Below, one piece after another: positions 13,960 through 25,370 of a stretch of DNA of 64,000 nucleotides. A program made the position numbers and the translations under genes. The stretch is from Epiperipatus broadwayi (taxonomy: Eukaryota; Onychophora; Udeonychophora; Euonychophora; Peripatidae). A model generated the notes under the pieces. It worked only from the letters and a program-made list of their open reading frames with translations, had not been told where the DNA came from and did no database searches. Position 1 is the first letter of the stretch; every line of letters starts with the position of its first letter. The stretch spans positions 2,039,001 to 2,103,000 of the forward strand of contig JAQFVV010006305.1 in assembly GCA_028023455.1 (NCBI GenBank), in the 5' to 3' direction.

Positions 13960-14138
13960 AAATAAAAATATAATAGAATATGGAAAATTTTATATAAATA
14001 TTATAGATGGTATCATAAATAAATTAAATAATATAAAACTGAACAGTCATCAAAATATAGTTACTATGGATACAGAGAAAATGTATCCAAATAGTTCAAG
14101 AATCAAAAGTATACAAACATTAATACAAAAACTATATA
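13960..14138 (+). mobile_element. Penelope-like element, start of reverse transcriptase (piece 1 of 4)
   Basis: Plus-strand reading at about 14040-14135 gives SHQNIVTMDTEKMYPN followed by IKSIQTLIQKLY. This is the RT motif in which an aspartate is followed by MYPN, typical of Penelope-like RTs. It stops at the TA-flanked DNA transposon at 14139 and resumes beyond it. Confidence 0.6.
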
Positions 14139-15282
14139 CATCTGGGTCTCTTTTTATGCGGTAAATAGATTCCACAGAAAACCCGCATTAAAAAAATCAC
14201 ATAAAAATAGACTTAACTTACATTGAAAAATGTGGGATAAGTTCCTTAATTTTCAGAAATAGCATAAAACCAAAGCAACAAGAAAAAGTTTCTTTAAAAT
14301 TCGTGTAAAAAAAAAAATAAGGAAATAAAGTGACTAATAAAAATTTTCAAATATTTGAAAAAAATTAATACAAGACAAACTTTTTTCTTACTTTTTTTAT
14401 TAACTATTTAATTTTATTCAAAACAATGTTTTTATGTGTAATTTATTTTACATTTTTTCATATATATTTTAATCATTATCACTATTTGACAATATGCAGA
14501 TTCATTTGTGAACTGGTAAGAAAGCAGATTCATAAGAGGAGAAAATATAATTAGTGCCAACTTCATTCTCGTGCTGTGTTAATGGTTTTCTGTCGACAGA
14601 ATTTTGAGACGATGATTTTACTAATTGTTTATGAAGCTCGCGATATCCAGACTGTTATGTCTAGCTGTTAGAAAATGCACTTCCATGAGTGCAACAATAT
14701 ATATATATAACTCGCTTCCACGATTGTGTTAATAATGACTAATGGTTAAATTTTCTTTTATACACCTATATACATAGAAAAACTTTTAGAAAAAAGTTAC
14801 AAGTAAAAATATTTAAGAACTTTTAATGATATATTCTTTTTTAAGTAGAAATTAAAAGTTCTTAAGTATTTTTACTTGTAACTTTTTTTCTGTCTAAAAT
14901 TTCTCCATGTATATATGTGTATAAAAGAAAATATAAACATACACATACATAATACAGACATACAACTATTTAGCTCTGAATTTAAGAGCTCATTCATAAT
15001 TCAGATTCATTTTTGCTGTGAAACAACAGTTTCCACTTCTGTTTCATTCTCTTTTTCTAAATCTTCTAAGGTATCTGAATTTATTGCCAAACCTTTTTCC
15101 AACAGGCATAAAAGTATGTAAAATTTATAGCATGTATATAAAATGGGGAAATCCCAATTTTAAGTGAATCATGAACTTCTTTATCAAAAAAAAAACCACA
15201 TAAAAAGATATTAAGAAGAAACATGAATCGCATAACTTCAAAATTGCATTAAAAAAATCCGCACAAAAAAAAGATCCAGGTG
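14139..15282. mobile_element. TA-flanked DNA transposon (Tc1/mariner-pogo type, decayed)
   Basis: Terminal inverted repeats of about 23 bp: CATCTGGGTCTC then TTTTTATGCGG at the left (14139-14161), and the complement of CACCTGGATCTTTTT then GTGCGG at the right (15260-15282). Both ends are flanked by TA (14137-14138 and 15283-15284), the target duplication of the Tc1/mariner/pogo superfamily. The interior is 1.1 kb and holds no intact transposase. A minus-strand frame near 15000-15120 rich in Glu/Asp could be its last remnant. It interrupts a Penelope-like element and itself contains the inverted repeat at 14749-14932. Confidence 0.65.
14749..14932. repeat. Inverted repeat (MITE-like) nested in the DNA transposon
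   Basis: Arms of roughly 80 bp with high complementarity. The left arm contains TATACACCTATATACAT and AAAAAGTTACAAGTAAAAAT; the right arm contains ATTTTTACTTGTAACTTTTT and ATGTATATATGTGTATA. A spacer of about 20 bp lies between them. No coding capacity. Confidence 0.65.
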
Positions 15283-15340
15283 TACTTCAATAATATAAAT
15301 ATAATACAGAAGGTTTAACATCGATACTTAAAAATTTACA
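15283..15340 (+). mobile_element. Penelope-like element, piece 2 of 4
   Basis: Short AT-rich stretch between the DNA transposon and a SINE. Assigned to the interrupted PLE by position only; its reading frame is not informative. Confidence 0.4.
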
Positions 15341-15449
15341 TTTTTTTTTCTCATGTGTCATAGCATCAGCTGGGAAGCGAACCGGCTAACCCGGCACAAC
15401 TGCTTGTAAAGCAGCCGGCTGCTGCCCTCTCGACCACCAATGCTTGACT
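15341..15449 (-). mobile_element. tRNA-derived SINE, family with GCTATGACA end
   Basis: Minus strand: the head begins GTCAAGCATTGG, box A TGGTCGAGAGG, box B GGTTCGCTTCC, the end GATGCTATGACACATG and then an A-rich tail. It closely matches the copies at 16034, 37897 and 44805. Diverged direct repeats (AATTTACATTTTT and AATTTATATTTTA) flank it, consistent with an old target duplication. Confidence 0.8.
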
Positions 15450-15797
15450 AATAATTTATATTTTAAATAAAATAATGAATATGGAGTATACATAAAGAGT
15501 ATATTAATGAGTTGTGCAATTAGTGGGTTAATCCCAACAATATTTATAAATGAATTAGAAATTAACATAATTAGAATTATAAATCAAGAAATATATTATT
15601 CCAAATATGTAGATGTTATTTTAATAATTGGTAACAAATGAGCTATGAATAATATTTATAATAAGTTTAATAGTAATATATATAATATTAAATTTACAAA
15701 AGTAGATTGTGATGTTGAAATAAATGTAGAAAATAATATAGATATTGATGATAAAATTATATTAAAACATTTTATTAAAGACTATAAATTAAGAAAT
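15450..15797 (+). mobile_element. Penelope-like element, RT catalytic region (piece 3 of 4)
   Basis: Plus-strand reading gives SGLIPTIFINELE followed by YYSKYVDVILIIGN. These correspond to RT motifs B' (normally GSPLSPILANIF-like) and C, with YVDV in place of catalytic YVDD. The second catalytic Asp is therefore lost and this copy is dead. Continues to KDYKLRNI near 15797, where the RTE-like LINE is inserted. Confidence 0.65.
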
Positions 15798-16033
15798 ATC
15801 ATCATCAACCATTATCAATACACTGCAGGATGATGTTCTCGCCAAGTTCAATCCATCTCTGATCTTGAGCTTCTCTTCTCACATCACCCCTGCACACTTT
15901 ATTTCATTCGTCCATTTCACGTGATCTCTTTTTGAATCTTTTACAATTTCTTGGAATCCAGTTTAAGATTTCAATTGTCCATCTATTATCATGTTTTATA
16001 GCAATATGTCCAGCCCAACTCCAGTCTTTTTTT

Positions 16034-16141
16034 GTCTTGCATTGGTGGTCGAGAGGTCAGCGCGACTGCATTGCATTTGCAGGCAGTTGCCCGGGTTGCG
16101 GGTTCGCGTCCCGGCTGATGCTATGACACTTAAAAAAAAAA
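16034..16141 (+). mobile_element. tRNA-derived SINE inside the LINE, with 17-bp target duplication
   Basis: Box A TGGTCGAGAGG (about 16046-16056), box B GGTTCGCGTCC (about 16101-16111), the end GCTGATGCTATGACAC and a poly-A tail. It is flanked by identical direct repeats AACTCCAGTCTTTTTTT at 16017-16033 and 16142-16158. It splits the C-terminal domain of the RTE-like LINE, so it inserted later. Among the four copies in this window it looks the least decayed. Confidence 0.92.
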
Positions 16142-16639
16142 AACTCCAGTCTTTTTTTTCAATGAGGTCAGTAACACCTGTTTGTTCTCTTACCCATATA
16201 TTACATTTTTGATCTCTTCTTGTTACTCCCAACATGCATCTCTCCATACTTCTTTGAGTATGTCTGAAGTCTCTGTATTGCTCTTCTATTAAGTGTCCAA
16301 GTCTCAGCCCCATAAGTAAGAACTGGTAAAACACATTTATTAAAATCTTTCCTTTTCAAACATATAGGCATATTTCCTTTTAGTATCAGGTTATTTCTAC
16401 CAAAAGCACTCTAACCAAGTTTAATTCTATGATTAATTTCATCCATTACGTTTCCATCTGTATTAATAATCAAACCAAGGTATTTGTAACTGTTAACTTC
16501 TAACTTATCATAATCAATCTTCATTTTCATATTTAGAGAAATCCATTAAACATTACTTGAGTCTTTTTAACATTTATTTTTAATCCTACTTTCATCTGAT
16601 AACTCCTGCAACATTTCCTGTAGGTCTAAGGCATTATTT

Positions 16640-17661
16640 GCAAAAATAATTACATCATCTACAAAATCTAAATGACATAAATAATCTCCATTTATTTTTC
16701 TTCCTTTAGCTTCCCATTTTAATAATCCACAAAATACTACTTACAGCACTGCTGTAAAAAATTTTGGAGATATGGAGTCATCCTGTCTTACACCCTTCTC
16801 AATGCTGACTTTTCTAATATCATTATGTAATCTAATTATTACTGTTGCATTTTTATAAATATTCTTTAAAATATGACAATATCCTAGATCTATACCTTGA
16901 TGATCCAATGCTTTAATCACTGAAGAAATGTTTATAAAATCAAATGCCTTTTCATAATCTATAAATCCAAAGCATAATGGCAACTCATATTTATTTGTCC
17001 TTTCTATAACTTCTTTCAATACCTGGATATGACCTACTGTACTAAAACCACTTTTAAATCCAGCTTGTTCTCTTGGTTGGTGGAAATTCAATGTTCTTTG
17101 CAGACGAGTTGTAATTATCTTGGTAAAAATTTTGTATAAAAGTGATAAAAGGTTGATAGATCTATAATTTTTAATATCTTCTTTATCACCTTTTTTAAAT
17201 ATTAATATTAATACTGCATTCTTCCAATCATCTGGAACATCTTTATCATTTAGACATTTGGTATATAACATTGCTAAAAAAATTTCTATTTCTTCACCTT
17301 CTTCTTTTAATATATCAATTATAATTCCATCATTACCTGGAGCCTTTCCTTTCTTCATACATTTAATTGCATGTCTCACTTTTTCATTTAAAATTCTGGG
17401 CAATTCGGAAGATATAATAGATATAGGATGTACTTGTTCTTTATTACTATGTAATTCTTGATAGAAGTCTTCTACCCATTTCATGATGTCATCTCTCTTT
17501 TTAATAATAATTCCATCTTTGTTTCTTATTGCAGATATAAATTTCCTACCAATACCAAAATGTTGTTTTACACTCTTGGGACTTTTATTCTCTTCTACAG
17601 CTTTCCTTGCTAGTTCACAGTTATACTTTCTTATATCATTTTCAACTCTTTTCCACATCAT
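16640..17661 (-). pseudogene. RTE-like LINE, reverse transcriptase part
   Basis: Minus strand, open from 17661 to 16741 (306 codons), then a stop and continuation. Visible motifs: GKAPGNDGIIIDILKEEG; ILIFKKGDKEDIKNYRSINLL; GFIDYEKAFDFI (catalytic motif A); KGVRQDDSISPKFF (motif B, normally RQGD/CxxSP). Beyond the stop, near 16680-16640, comes LDFVDDVIIFAN, motif C with FVDD where FADD is common. The long open frame suggests insertion was not extremely ancient. No evidence for current activity. Confidence 0.82.
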
Positions 17662-17715
17662 TTTAAAAAATTAGAAAAATTCAATCTTTTTTCAATGCGT
17701 TATTTTTATATATCT

Positions 17716-18725
17716 TCATATTTCTTCTTTTCTTAAATTCTGTAGTCTCAGTAGAAATTTTATTGGTCGATTGCTGCTTTTTTCTACCAGCAGTCTTTGT
17801 CGCAGTTTTAAAAGGGTAACAGTTATTTTCATATTAATTTCATTCAAATCTGAATCATGTTCAAAATCTATTAATACTTGAAACCGATTTGTAAGTTTTA
17901 ATTTAAATTCATTAGAATGTTTCTGAAGATTAGGAATATCAACTGTAAATATTGTTTTTCTTAATAATTTTTGTCTCTCTAGTTTTGCATTAACACGTAT
18001 CTTACATCTTACTAATTGATGATCACTTCCTGTGTTAAATTTATTAAGAACATTACAATCTTGAAATATATATTTTCTGTTAGTCAAAATATAATCCAAT
18101 TCTGCTGTACCTTCATTTGGATGCTTCCATGTCCATTTCCTTTTAACATTTTTCTCAAAAAAAAAATTCATAATATCAAGTTTTTCTTTTTCTGCAAACT
18201 CCACAAGTCTATGTCCTCTCTCATTTCTATTACCATAACCAAAATTACCTACAGCACTTTCATCTTTCATTTGTTTACCAATTCTAGCATTAAAGTCTCC
18301 ATAACAATTTTAAAAGGTTTATTCTGATCAAAAGCCTTTTGTACATCCATATAAAAATCTTCTACTACTTCATTACTATAAAAACTTGTTGGGGCATAAA
18401 CCTGAATTATCTACATTTGGTATCTGCTATTAAATTGTATAACTAATCTTGCCATTTTGTCTGATACAGCATCAATCTCCATAATGTTGTTCTTCCACTT
18501 TTTATTTATAATGAATCCTACTCCACTTGTATTTCCAATATTTGTGCCTTTATAGTAGAGTATATGTCCACTTTTTAAATCAATTGTCTCTTCACCTTTT
18601 CTTCTAACTTCACAAAGTCCAATAATGTCCCATTTAATATAAGACAGTTCTTCTAATTCTTGCACTCTTCCTTCACTAGAAAGTGAGCTGCAGTTGTAAG
18701 TACCTAAATAACTAGTCATCATCAA
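17716..18725 (-). pseudogene. RTE-like LINE, APE endonuclease part
   Basis: Minus strand, two open blocks (18725-18411 and 18270-17716) of one domain separated by stops. The first starts LGTYNCSSLSSEGRVQELEE and contains DIIGLCEVRRKGEE, including the catalytic Glu of APE-like nucleases, then GVGFIINKKWKNN. The bridge near 18302-18270 gives GDFNARIGKQ, the Asp/Asn active-site motif. The second block ends with TAELDYILTN and the SDHQLV box near 18010-18035. All main active-site motifs are visible, so decay is by stop codons rather than loss of motifs. Role in the living element: nicking target DNA to prime reverse transcription. Confidence 0.8.
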
Positions 18726-19020
18726 ATGGCAGCCTAAGTCTACAATTAGGGGATTCTTAGCACCCTACGCCTTTGGCCACCAACTGCTGCCTTGGTTGAT
18801 GACTTTACAGCCTCCTGGAAATAAGGGCCATGATTTACTTTTGTCTGTCATGATTGTATATATCTATTGGAAAAATATTTATCATTTACACACAGATTCA
18901 TTCTGCCTTATCAGGTAACTGAGAAGAAAGATCATGGTGTTTCTTGATCTTAAACTTAGAGGTAAAAAGCCAATAAACTCACCACGCTGGCTAACAAGCA
19001 TGGATACAGAAGATAGCAGT

Positions 19021-19640
19021 TATTAAAAATTTTAAATATAAAAATGATAAATATAATAGATAAAAATATAGCTAATTTACAAAAGAAAATTTATTGAGTT
19101 TTATAAAATCTATAGCTATGACCCTATTAAAGATATACTTTTTAATTATAAATCATCCAAATTAATTAATATTTCTATTCTAAAATAAATAATTGTTCAT
19201 ACTAAACTAAAATTTGTAACATATTAATAAAAAATAAAAATTATATAGATAAAAACATAAGCATAGAATTGTCAAATAGTAAAAATCTAGACAAATTAAT
19301 ATGTAATTTTAAAATAAAAGATGATATAAAATATAAAAAAAAAAAATTGTATATAAAATTAATTGTGGAAATTGCAATATGATTTACTACAAAGTAATAG
19401 AAGAGTAAAAAAACAATGCAATTAATAGAACATATGATAAATATGCATTACACATTCACTATTTAAAATATAACATAAAATAGATTTTGTAAAAAATCTA
19501 ACAGAAGAAAAATATATGAACCTAATTATATTAACTAATAAATATAACTTTGAATATATATAAAACATCAGTTAATTTAATTAATATTTGGACAATTAAA
19601 AATTACTGAAGTTTTAAATCTTTATATAATTTATTTTTTG
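19021..19640 (+). mobile_element. Penelope-like element, C-terminal GIY-YIG part (piece 4 of 4)
   Basis: Plus-strand reading, with frameshifts, gives YKINCGNCNMIYYK and then a segment ending EEKYMNL. Upstream a stretch (DKNISIELSNSKN) also matches the inverted copy at 13415-13860. This resumes the element that stopped at 15797. The catalytic Tyr of the GIY half is followed by CxxC as in other PLEs. Confidence 0.6.
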
Positions 19641-19644
19641 CAAA

Positions 19645-21935
19645 TTTTGTATAACTGTTATATATTGCTTAATTGATAAATTTTTTTTTTTTGTATGTTA
19701 TACTTGTAAATATTTGGATTGTCATCCCCATGTCCCCCCATTATTTTTGGTTCTAATTAATTTTATCTAAAAAAACAATAGATATCAGTACTATATATGC
19801 TATATATACTGTGCTTTAAAATAGTTTACAACCATATTGAGATGAGTATTAAATATTTGCAGAAAAAATTTTTTTTATATTATTGCTATCTAAGGGTATT
19901 TTATATTATACTATTTAATTAAAAATTATATAAAATCTCAGCACAATGGTTTACATTTCTTTCCATTTTTGATTAATCTTTCTATTGAATCAAAATACGC
20001 CAACTATATCTACCCTAAATATATACATTGTAAATGAAAGAAATAGACAATGGAAGTGAAAGAAATAGGTAATGGAAATGACGGAAGTAGGTAAATTAAA
20101 TGATGTAATGTGTTCGATCTGGACTATTTTAAATTGTTTTGTAAGTAATTTTATAGTTTTTGTGAATTGGGAAACTCTCAAGATATATGAATCTTTCAGC
20201 ATTTTTTTTTTTTGTCATTAGGAAAAATTTGAAAACATTGTAATATATATACTTTGTTATTGCAATCTTTCAAGCTGTCTTTTCTTTGGCAATAAATAAT
20301 CTGCATTCAGAAATAGAACTTAGAAGTACATATCTACTCTAAGAAGTTTTGCAAAAAAAAACAACTGAATTTTATGTACTGTGATAAATCAGGGTTCTTT
20401 TAACTCTTACGGTGTCATTATATAATACTCTTGGAATTGCAAAAACACTAAATATTGTATAGAAATAAGTGTTGGAAATAATTTTTCATAAGATCTGACA
20501 AAAGGATGGTGTCGAGCAGAACAAGCACTGGGGAGAGTTGGGCACCAAAGGCAGCAAGAAGTTATGCCCTTCCCCCATTCAAATATATAATAATCCTAAT
20601 TTCGTTAAGAACTCAACAAACTAACATCATAATTCCATAATGTTAAAATCTATAAAATTGATTGGCTTCAATACTTTAACAAAATATCAATGATCAAATT
20701 CTTGATGATAGTGATTAGATATTAATGCTTTGCAGTTATGTACATATATAAGAAATCTGAATTATTATAATAAAAATCTGAGACAAGCTATTAATATGAG
20801 ATGATGAGCTTGAAAATAGTTAAACTTTACTTCAGAAAAAAAGCATTAAAAAAGCATCACACAATATCTCATACAAAGTAAAGGAAGCATGTTATATATA
20901 TGGATGTATTTGTGTTTCATGGATTATTTTTGCATAGTTATTATATAATTTTTTTTTTGTTCTTTGTGTTTATTTTTCCTTTGGGAATTAAAGTGACCAT
21001 AAAAACTTATGAATAGCTTCTAATTGATTAGAAACCCAACAATAATTTAAAAATTTTCATACAAATAACTACAAGAATGTTTTAGCAATAATTCATTTCT
21101 AAATGCTAATATTTAGATGATATTCTTCTCAATCAGATTGTATGCACTTAATTCTATATCTCTTTTACTTGATATTGAAACAAAATCTGATAGCCAGCAT
21201 TTTTTCATATTCAATAATATTTCTTTATCACCTTAACTCAGCTACATTTCATATGTTTTTTGTATCAATCAACATTGAATTAGGAGCATTTTAGAAATGT
21301 AAACATAAATGAGTACTTGAAGTAATTTTTTTTTATATATAATTAAGAAGCTCATTCAAGTTTGTATGCGTGATAAACTTTCTGACTTTAAAAAAATGGA
21401 AATACAAAAGAATAGAGTACTGTAATTAAATACTTAAAACAAAAATTTGAGCACCAAAGAGCATGGCCACAATCTATGAATCTTAAGTTATAGAGTCTGC
21501 CAGTCTACTAATACATTAAACAAGTAATGCAACTAAATGATCAATGTCTCCTTAAATCATCATAATGCAAACAATCAAATTATTGATACAGTTCTAACTA
21601 TCAAAATATTAAAATAAATTAAGATAGTAACTAAGAACAAACTACTACTGATAATTGTCATCAAAGGTCATAGAACCCTAATGATTACTGTTTTAAAACA
21701 CATTTCATGAGCTAAAAACATCTATTATTAAATATTTTCCCACATCGTATATTACAATTTTTTTCTTGCTATCTTGAAACAAAAATTTCACTAATAATTT
21801 TTTTTTCATATTAGAAAGTCTATAAAAATTCTTACTTTCTACAAAATATTTATAATGTCATTGAAAGATCGGTTTTTCTTGAAAGTTTGATTAGAAATGC
21901 CTAGTTTGTTGTGTGGTAAATCAATTTTTTTATAG
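19645..21935. other. AT-rich noncoding sequence
   Basis: Nothing recognised as coding. At about 20030-20100 a 20-22 bp unit (GAAAGAAATAGGTAATGGAA) is repeated two to three times with changes. At 20510-20580 there is a GC-richer island (CACTGGGGAGAGTTGGGCAC) of unknown origin. Confidence 0.55.
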
Positions 21936-21939
21936 CTAA

Positions 21940-22089
21940 GATAATTACACTAATACACTGCATTTGAAAATATATCTTTTTAAAGAATGCATTATCACCT
22001 CAATGAAGAAGACAGATAATTACACTAATACACTGCATTTGAAAATATATCTTTTTAAAGAATGCATTATCACCTCAATGAAGAAGACT
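21940..22089 (+). repeat. Exact 75-bp tandem duplication
   Basis: Units 21940-22014 and 22015-22089 are identical except at the very end (starting GATAATTACACTAATACACT). The second unit runs into the stem-loop at 22078-22111. The near identity implies a recent duplication. Confidence 0.9.
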
Positions 22090-22200
22090 GCTAGTACAGT
22101 CGAAACTGTTAATAAAATTATTTGCTTAAAGTGTTAAAGAAGTGTTGATGAGTTTATCCCAGTACCGTCTACCTCTTTCCAGACTGGGTGAAGGCAAGCT
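22078..22200 (+). mobile_element. PLE-like terminal stem-loop and flank
   Basis: At 22079-22106: TGA AGAA, GACTG paired with CAGTC around CTAGTA, then GAAACTGTTAATAAA. This is the same architecture as the termini at 7163, 52897 and 60644. A GC-richer stretch (CCCAGTACCGTCTACC, later GACTGGGTG) follows. No reverse transcriptase is visible, so it may be a 5'-truncated PLE copy or a SINE relic. Confidence 0.5.
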
Positions 22201-22349
22201 AACTCCACACTATTCTTAAATATCATCTGTCCACAGTCTAAGAGAACTTTTTTTTATTTCTTATGCCTTGTGAAATACCAAAAATTAACATTTTATGTTT
22301 CATATTATAATTTGACATATATAGTCTAACAATGAAAACTTCCATTCTA

Positions 22350-24720
22350 TAATTAACTTTCACTAAAATCAGTCTTCATTCACTTTTTTTTAGAATTCTT
22401 CCTCAAAACTTTTTACATCTAGTCAATATTCAAAACCTTTCTATAACACATTATTTTAAATGTCAATACTCTTCTTATTCAATTGTTTACCTATATATTT
22501 CACATGCATATGATATTCAATTATGTGTGCATCCAAAACATTTAATTTAGTATGTAATCTGCTTTTCAAAATCCTATCCATAGCTTATAAACAATTTCAT
22601 GTTCTGGCTATTCTTAATTTTATTTCATTTTGGGAATCTAAATCATTAATATTATTTCCAAGATATACAAAACTTTCTAAATTGTTTATCTCTAACTTTG
22701 ATTTTTTTTTATTTTCTTTTACTTAAACATCATTGCTTTTGTTTCAACCATGTTTATATACAATTCATATTTCTTTGCTTCCTCATTAATCATTTAAGGT
22801 TGATTTCAATGTTTCTTTATTTTCTTCAATGATTGTTGCCATTAGTAAATCTTAAATGACTTATCTGCATTCTGTGCATGGTTGTTCCTGCATACTCTTT
22901 TAAAACATCCATTACTTTTTTCTGATAAGTGATGAATACATTTGATAAAATTGTATTTTCTTGTTTGCATCTTTTCTAATTTTGAGCCAAATTCTTCTAC
23001 ATATTTTAGTGATTCCATTGAAATAAGTTGATGTTCTACAAAATATTAATTTATCATCTATCCCATATGATTCAATTACTACATAAAATAAGCCAATTTT
23101 TAGGACAGTCAACAAAGCATAGATATAGCTTCTTTCCTATATCTATAATATCTATTATATGATGCCCTTTATTTTTTCTAGAGTCGACTTATTCATCTGT
23201 CAGGTATTCCTCTATCAGACTAATCTTTGATGCTGTAATAGCATTGCACGACTTGGGACAGTAATAGACAGACAGACTATGGAGCTTAAAGCCCATGGGT
23301 TGTATGCAGTGATGAAATTTCTTAAAAACTCTTGAGTAATAAACTCTTTAAGCATTTTATTGTTTACTTTTCATTTTTTGCTCATGCTTTAAATGTTTTT
23401 TTTTTATCATAAGCAAGATTACACATAATCTAAACTATATTATTTTTAGGATCATTTTGTCAACTACTGATTCTTTTTTACGTTTTCCAATAAGTTAGCT
23501 TCATTTTTAGAAGATGGTTTCTGATATTTTTTGTTTGAAGATTGTTTTATACAATTCAAAACTGTATTCCAACAATCACTTTAAAATTTCATTCTAACGT
23601 GTTAGTGAGCATTTTTCTATAATCATTTTCATTATTCTGTTTAATTCTTTTACAAATTATTAACAATTTAAATACTTATATAGATTTACATTCATCATAT
23701 TTTTTCTAACATTATATTCTCAATTTCTAATCATTCTTATCTATATTTTCAGAGTGCCTTCTTTACTCAATTACATTTTGCATTATTCATGTCCTACAAG
23801 TTTTGTAATGGATTCTAGTTTTTCAGCAATTATCATTTTCAATTTTTTGTGTAATTCAATCTTTCCTTTTCTTCCTCTGCTAAAATTTCAATATAGGCTT
23901 TCTCCAAAACCTTAATGAGATTTCTTTTCTAGTTTTTCCCCCCTGACTATATATTTAATATTCTTCTTTAGTATTGATATTTTTTATTATCTCAACCTCA
24001 TGATTTTGATTAAATCTCTTTATTTCTAAAGATAATTTCTGTCTTTAATTTCAGCTGATAGATGCAATTATTAAAAACTGAATATGGCATGGGTCATCTT
24101 TTATTTATTATAATGTACCAAGAATATAACATGTTCTTTGACTTTCCATAAGTCAATATATATAATCTTTTTCTGCAGTTTTATTGGAATTATGTCCAAA
24201 TCAATACACCATATTTTATAAAGAAAATTTTAAGTCTTTTATTACCTAGTATCTCCTAAACATTATAAGCTCATAACTAGATTTCATCCTCTAATAATTA
24301 TTTTCAATCTTAGCATTATGATTTCCAAACAATGATAATCATGTTTATAATATATATTACTGAGAATTTTAGATACCTGCATAACATAACTTTTCTAACT
24401 ATCTTTACCTTTCAATGAATGGAGCATATACTTGAATCACTGTTATTTTCTCTGCAAACGTTTTTGTATCTCTTTTTTGTCTAGAAATTTTGCACTAGCT
24501 TTGTATTATGGATTATATACTTCCACAAGCTGATAATTTTACAGCTATTTATAACCACAAGTCGGCCCAATATACAAATCCAAAATCTCCATTTCTTTTC
24601 AGAATATATCTTATTTTCCAAGTAACATAAGATTCTAACATTTCAAAGATTCCGCTGAACATGTAATATGGCAGTTGAAAAAGGTGTCCCAATTATGTAG
24701 TGCATTGGTATAGAACCAAA
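22350..24720 (-). mobile_element. Heavily decayed APE-type non-LTR retrotransposon
   Basis: Fragments of the familiar LINE order can be read on the minus strand. Near 24650-24400: SYVTWKIRYILKRNGDFGF, then EKITVIQVYAP (the endonuclease motif preceding YAP). Near 22860-22810: HLRFTNGNN, corresponding to the LRFADD box with its aspartates lost. Further down a connection-like stretch is seen (LIPKQNE-like near 22640 and DFEKQI near 22580). Stops and frameshifts are dense. It is older than the element at 15.8-19 kb. Class is likely RTE-like or a sister clade. It lies inside the presumed PKN intron 2. Confidence 0.55.
23215..23345 (+). repeat. Decayed SINE-like repeat
   Basis: GC-richer patch (GCATTGCACGACTTGGGACAG, then GGAGCTTAAAGCCCATGGG) ending AAAAACTCTTGAGTAATAAAC. 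The ending is shared with copies near 1690 and 59401. It sits within the decayed LINE. Confidence 0.4.
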
Positions 24721-24724
24721 TATG

Positions 24725-25364
24725 CGTTTACGCGTACATCAACCAAACCATTTGCTGAAACATATACATATTTATATTGCAATAAAGACGATTGATTAGC
24801 TAGTTATAAATTAACACACACACACACACATCATTTAAATTAATCAAATAAACAAAAGTATGCTATCTCACAAAATAACTATAACAAACGTAATACATTT
24901 CAAAAATAAATGAAAACGATTACATAAAGAATTGAGATTTTTTTTTATGTTGTTTTAAACAAATAATTAAGGTGATATTTCCATTACTGTATATCAATAA
25001 CAGGTGGGAAAATAAAAATGCAGCAGATAGATTCAACATCAATTTCAAAAAAATTTAAATAATTAAATATATGTAATGAAAGTCATTCAATATACTATAA
25101 CAAAAAAAAAAAAAGAAAACGGTAAAAAAAAAAAAAAAACGAATTCTTTGACGACAAGCAATTGTTTTTGCACCACCCCTTTTAAAACAAAAAAAAAAAA
25201 AAGATAACGTTGGTCCAATTCATGAAAGCATGTTTTTGTAACGTTTTAAACGTTGCTATTTAGGCTTTTAATATTTTAGCCTATACGGATCTTAAAACAA
25301 CTCAAGTAAGATAGATTACAAGATTAAAAATTAGTTTTAAAATCGTATTTGAAAACACAAATTC
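24725..25364 (-). other. PKN intron 2, 5' part: AT-rich, nothing recognised
   Basis: Begins with the donor GTAAGTGAATTTG. Contains a CA microsatellite at about 24815-24829 and several poly-A tracts (25100-25200). Confidence 0.6.
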
Positions 25365-25370
25365 ACTTAC

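Larger units (their letters stand above)
15798..19020 (-). mobile_element. RTE-like non-LTR retrotransposon, nearly full length, decayed
   Basis: About 3.2 kb on the minus strand, in the order expected for RTE-clade LINEs. 5' leader (about 19020-18726); APE-type endonuclease (18725-17716); reverse transcriptase (17661-about 16500); C-terminal domain (about 16340-15840); a short ATG-rich 3' end (TGATGATGAT at about 15808-15799) instead of a long poly-A. Several stops and frameshifts break it. It carries a SINE at 16034-16141 and sits inside a Penelope-like element, whose plus-strand pieces flank it. The RTE call rests on domain order, length and wording of motifs. Confidence 0.8.

Noticed and set aside
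1-25364. Search for further PKN exons (HR1b, HR1c, C2, kinase) on the minus strand
   Set aside because: No stretch with the expected motifs (a second GAEN-like HR1 block, GxGxFG, HRDLK, DFG) and splice sites was found. Short conserved exons could still be missed by eye.
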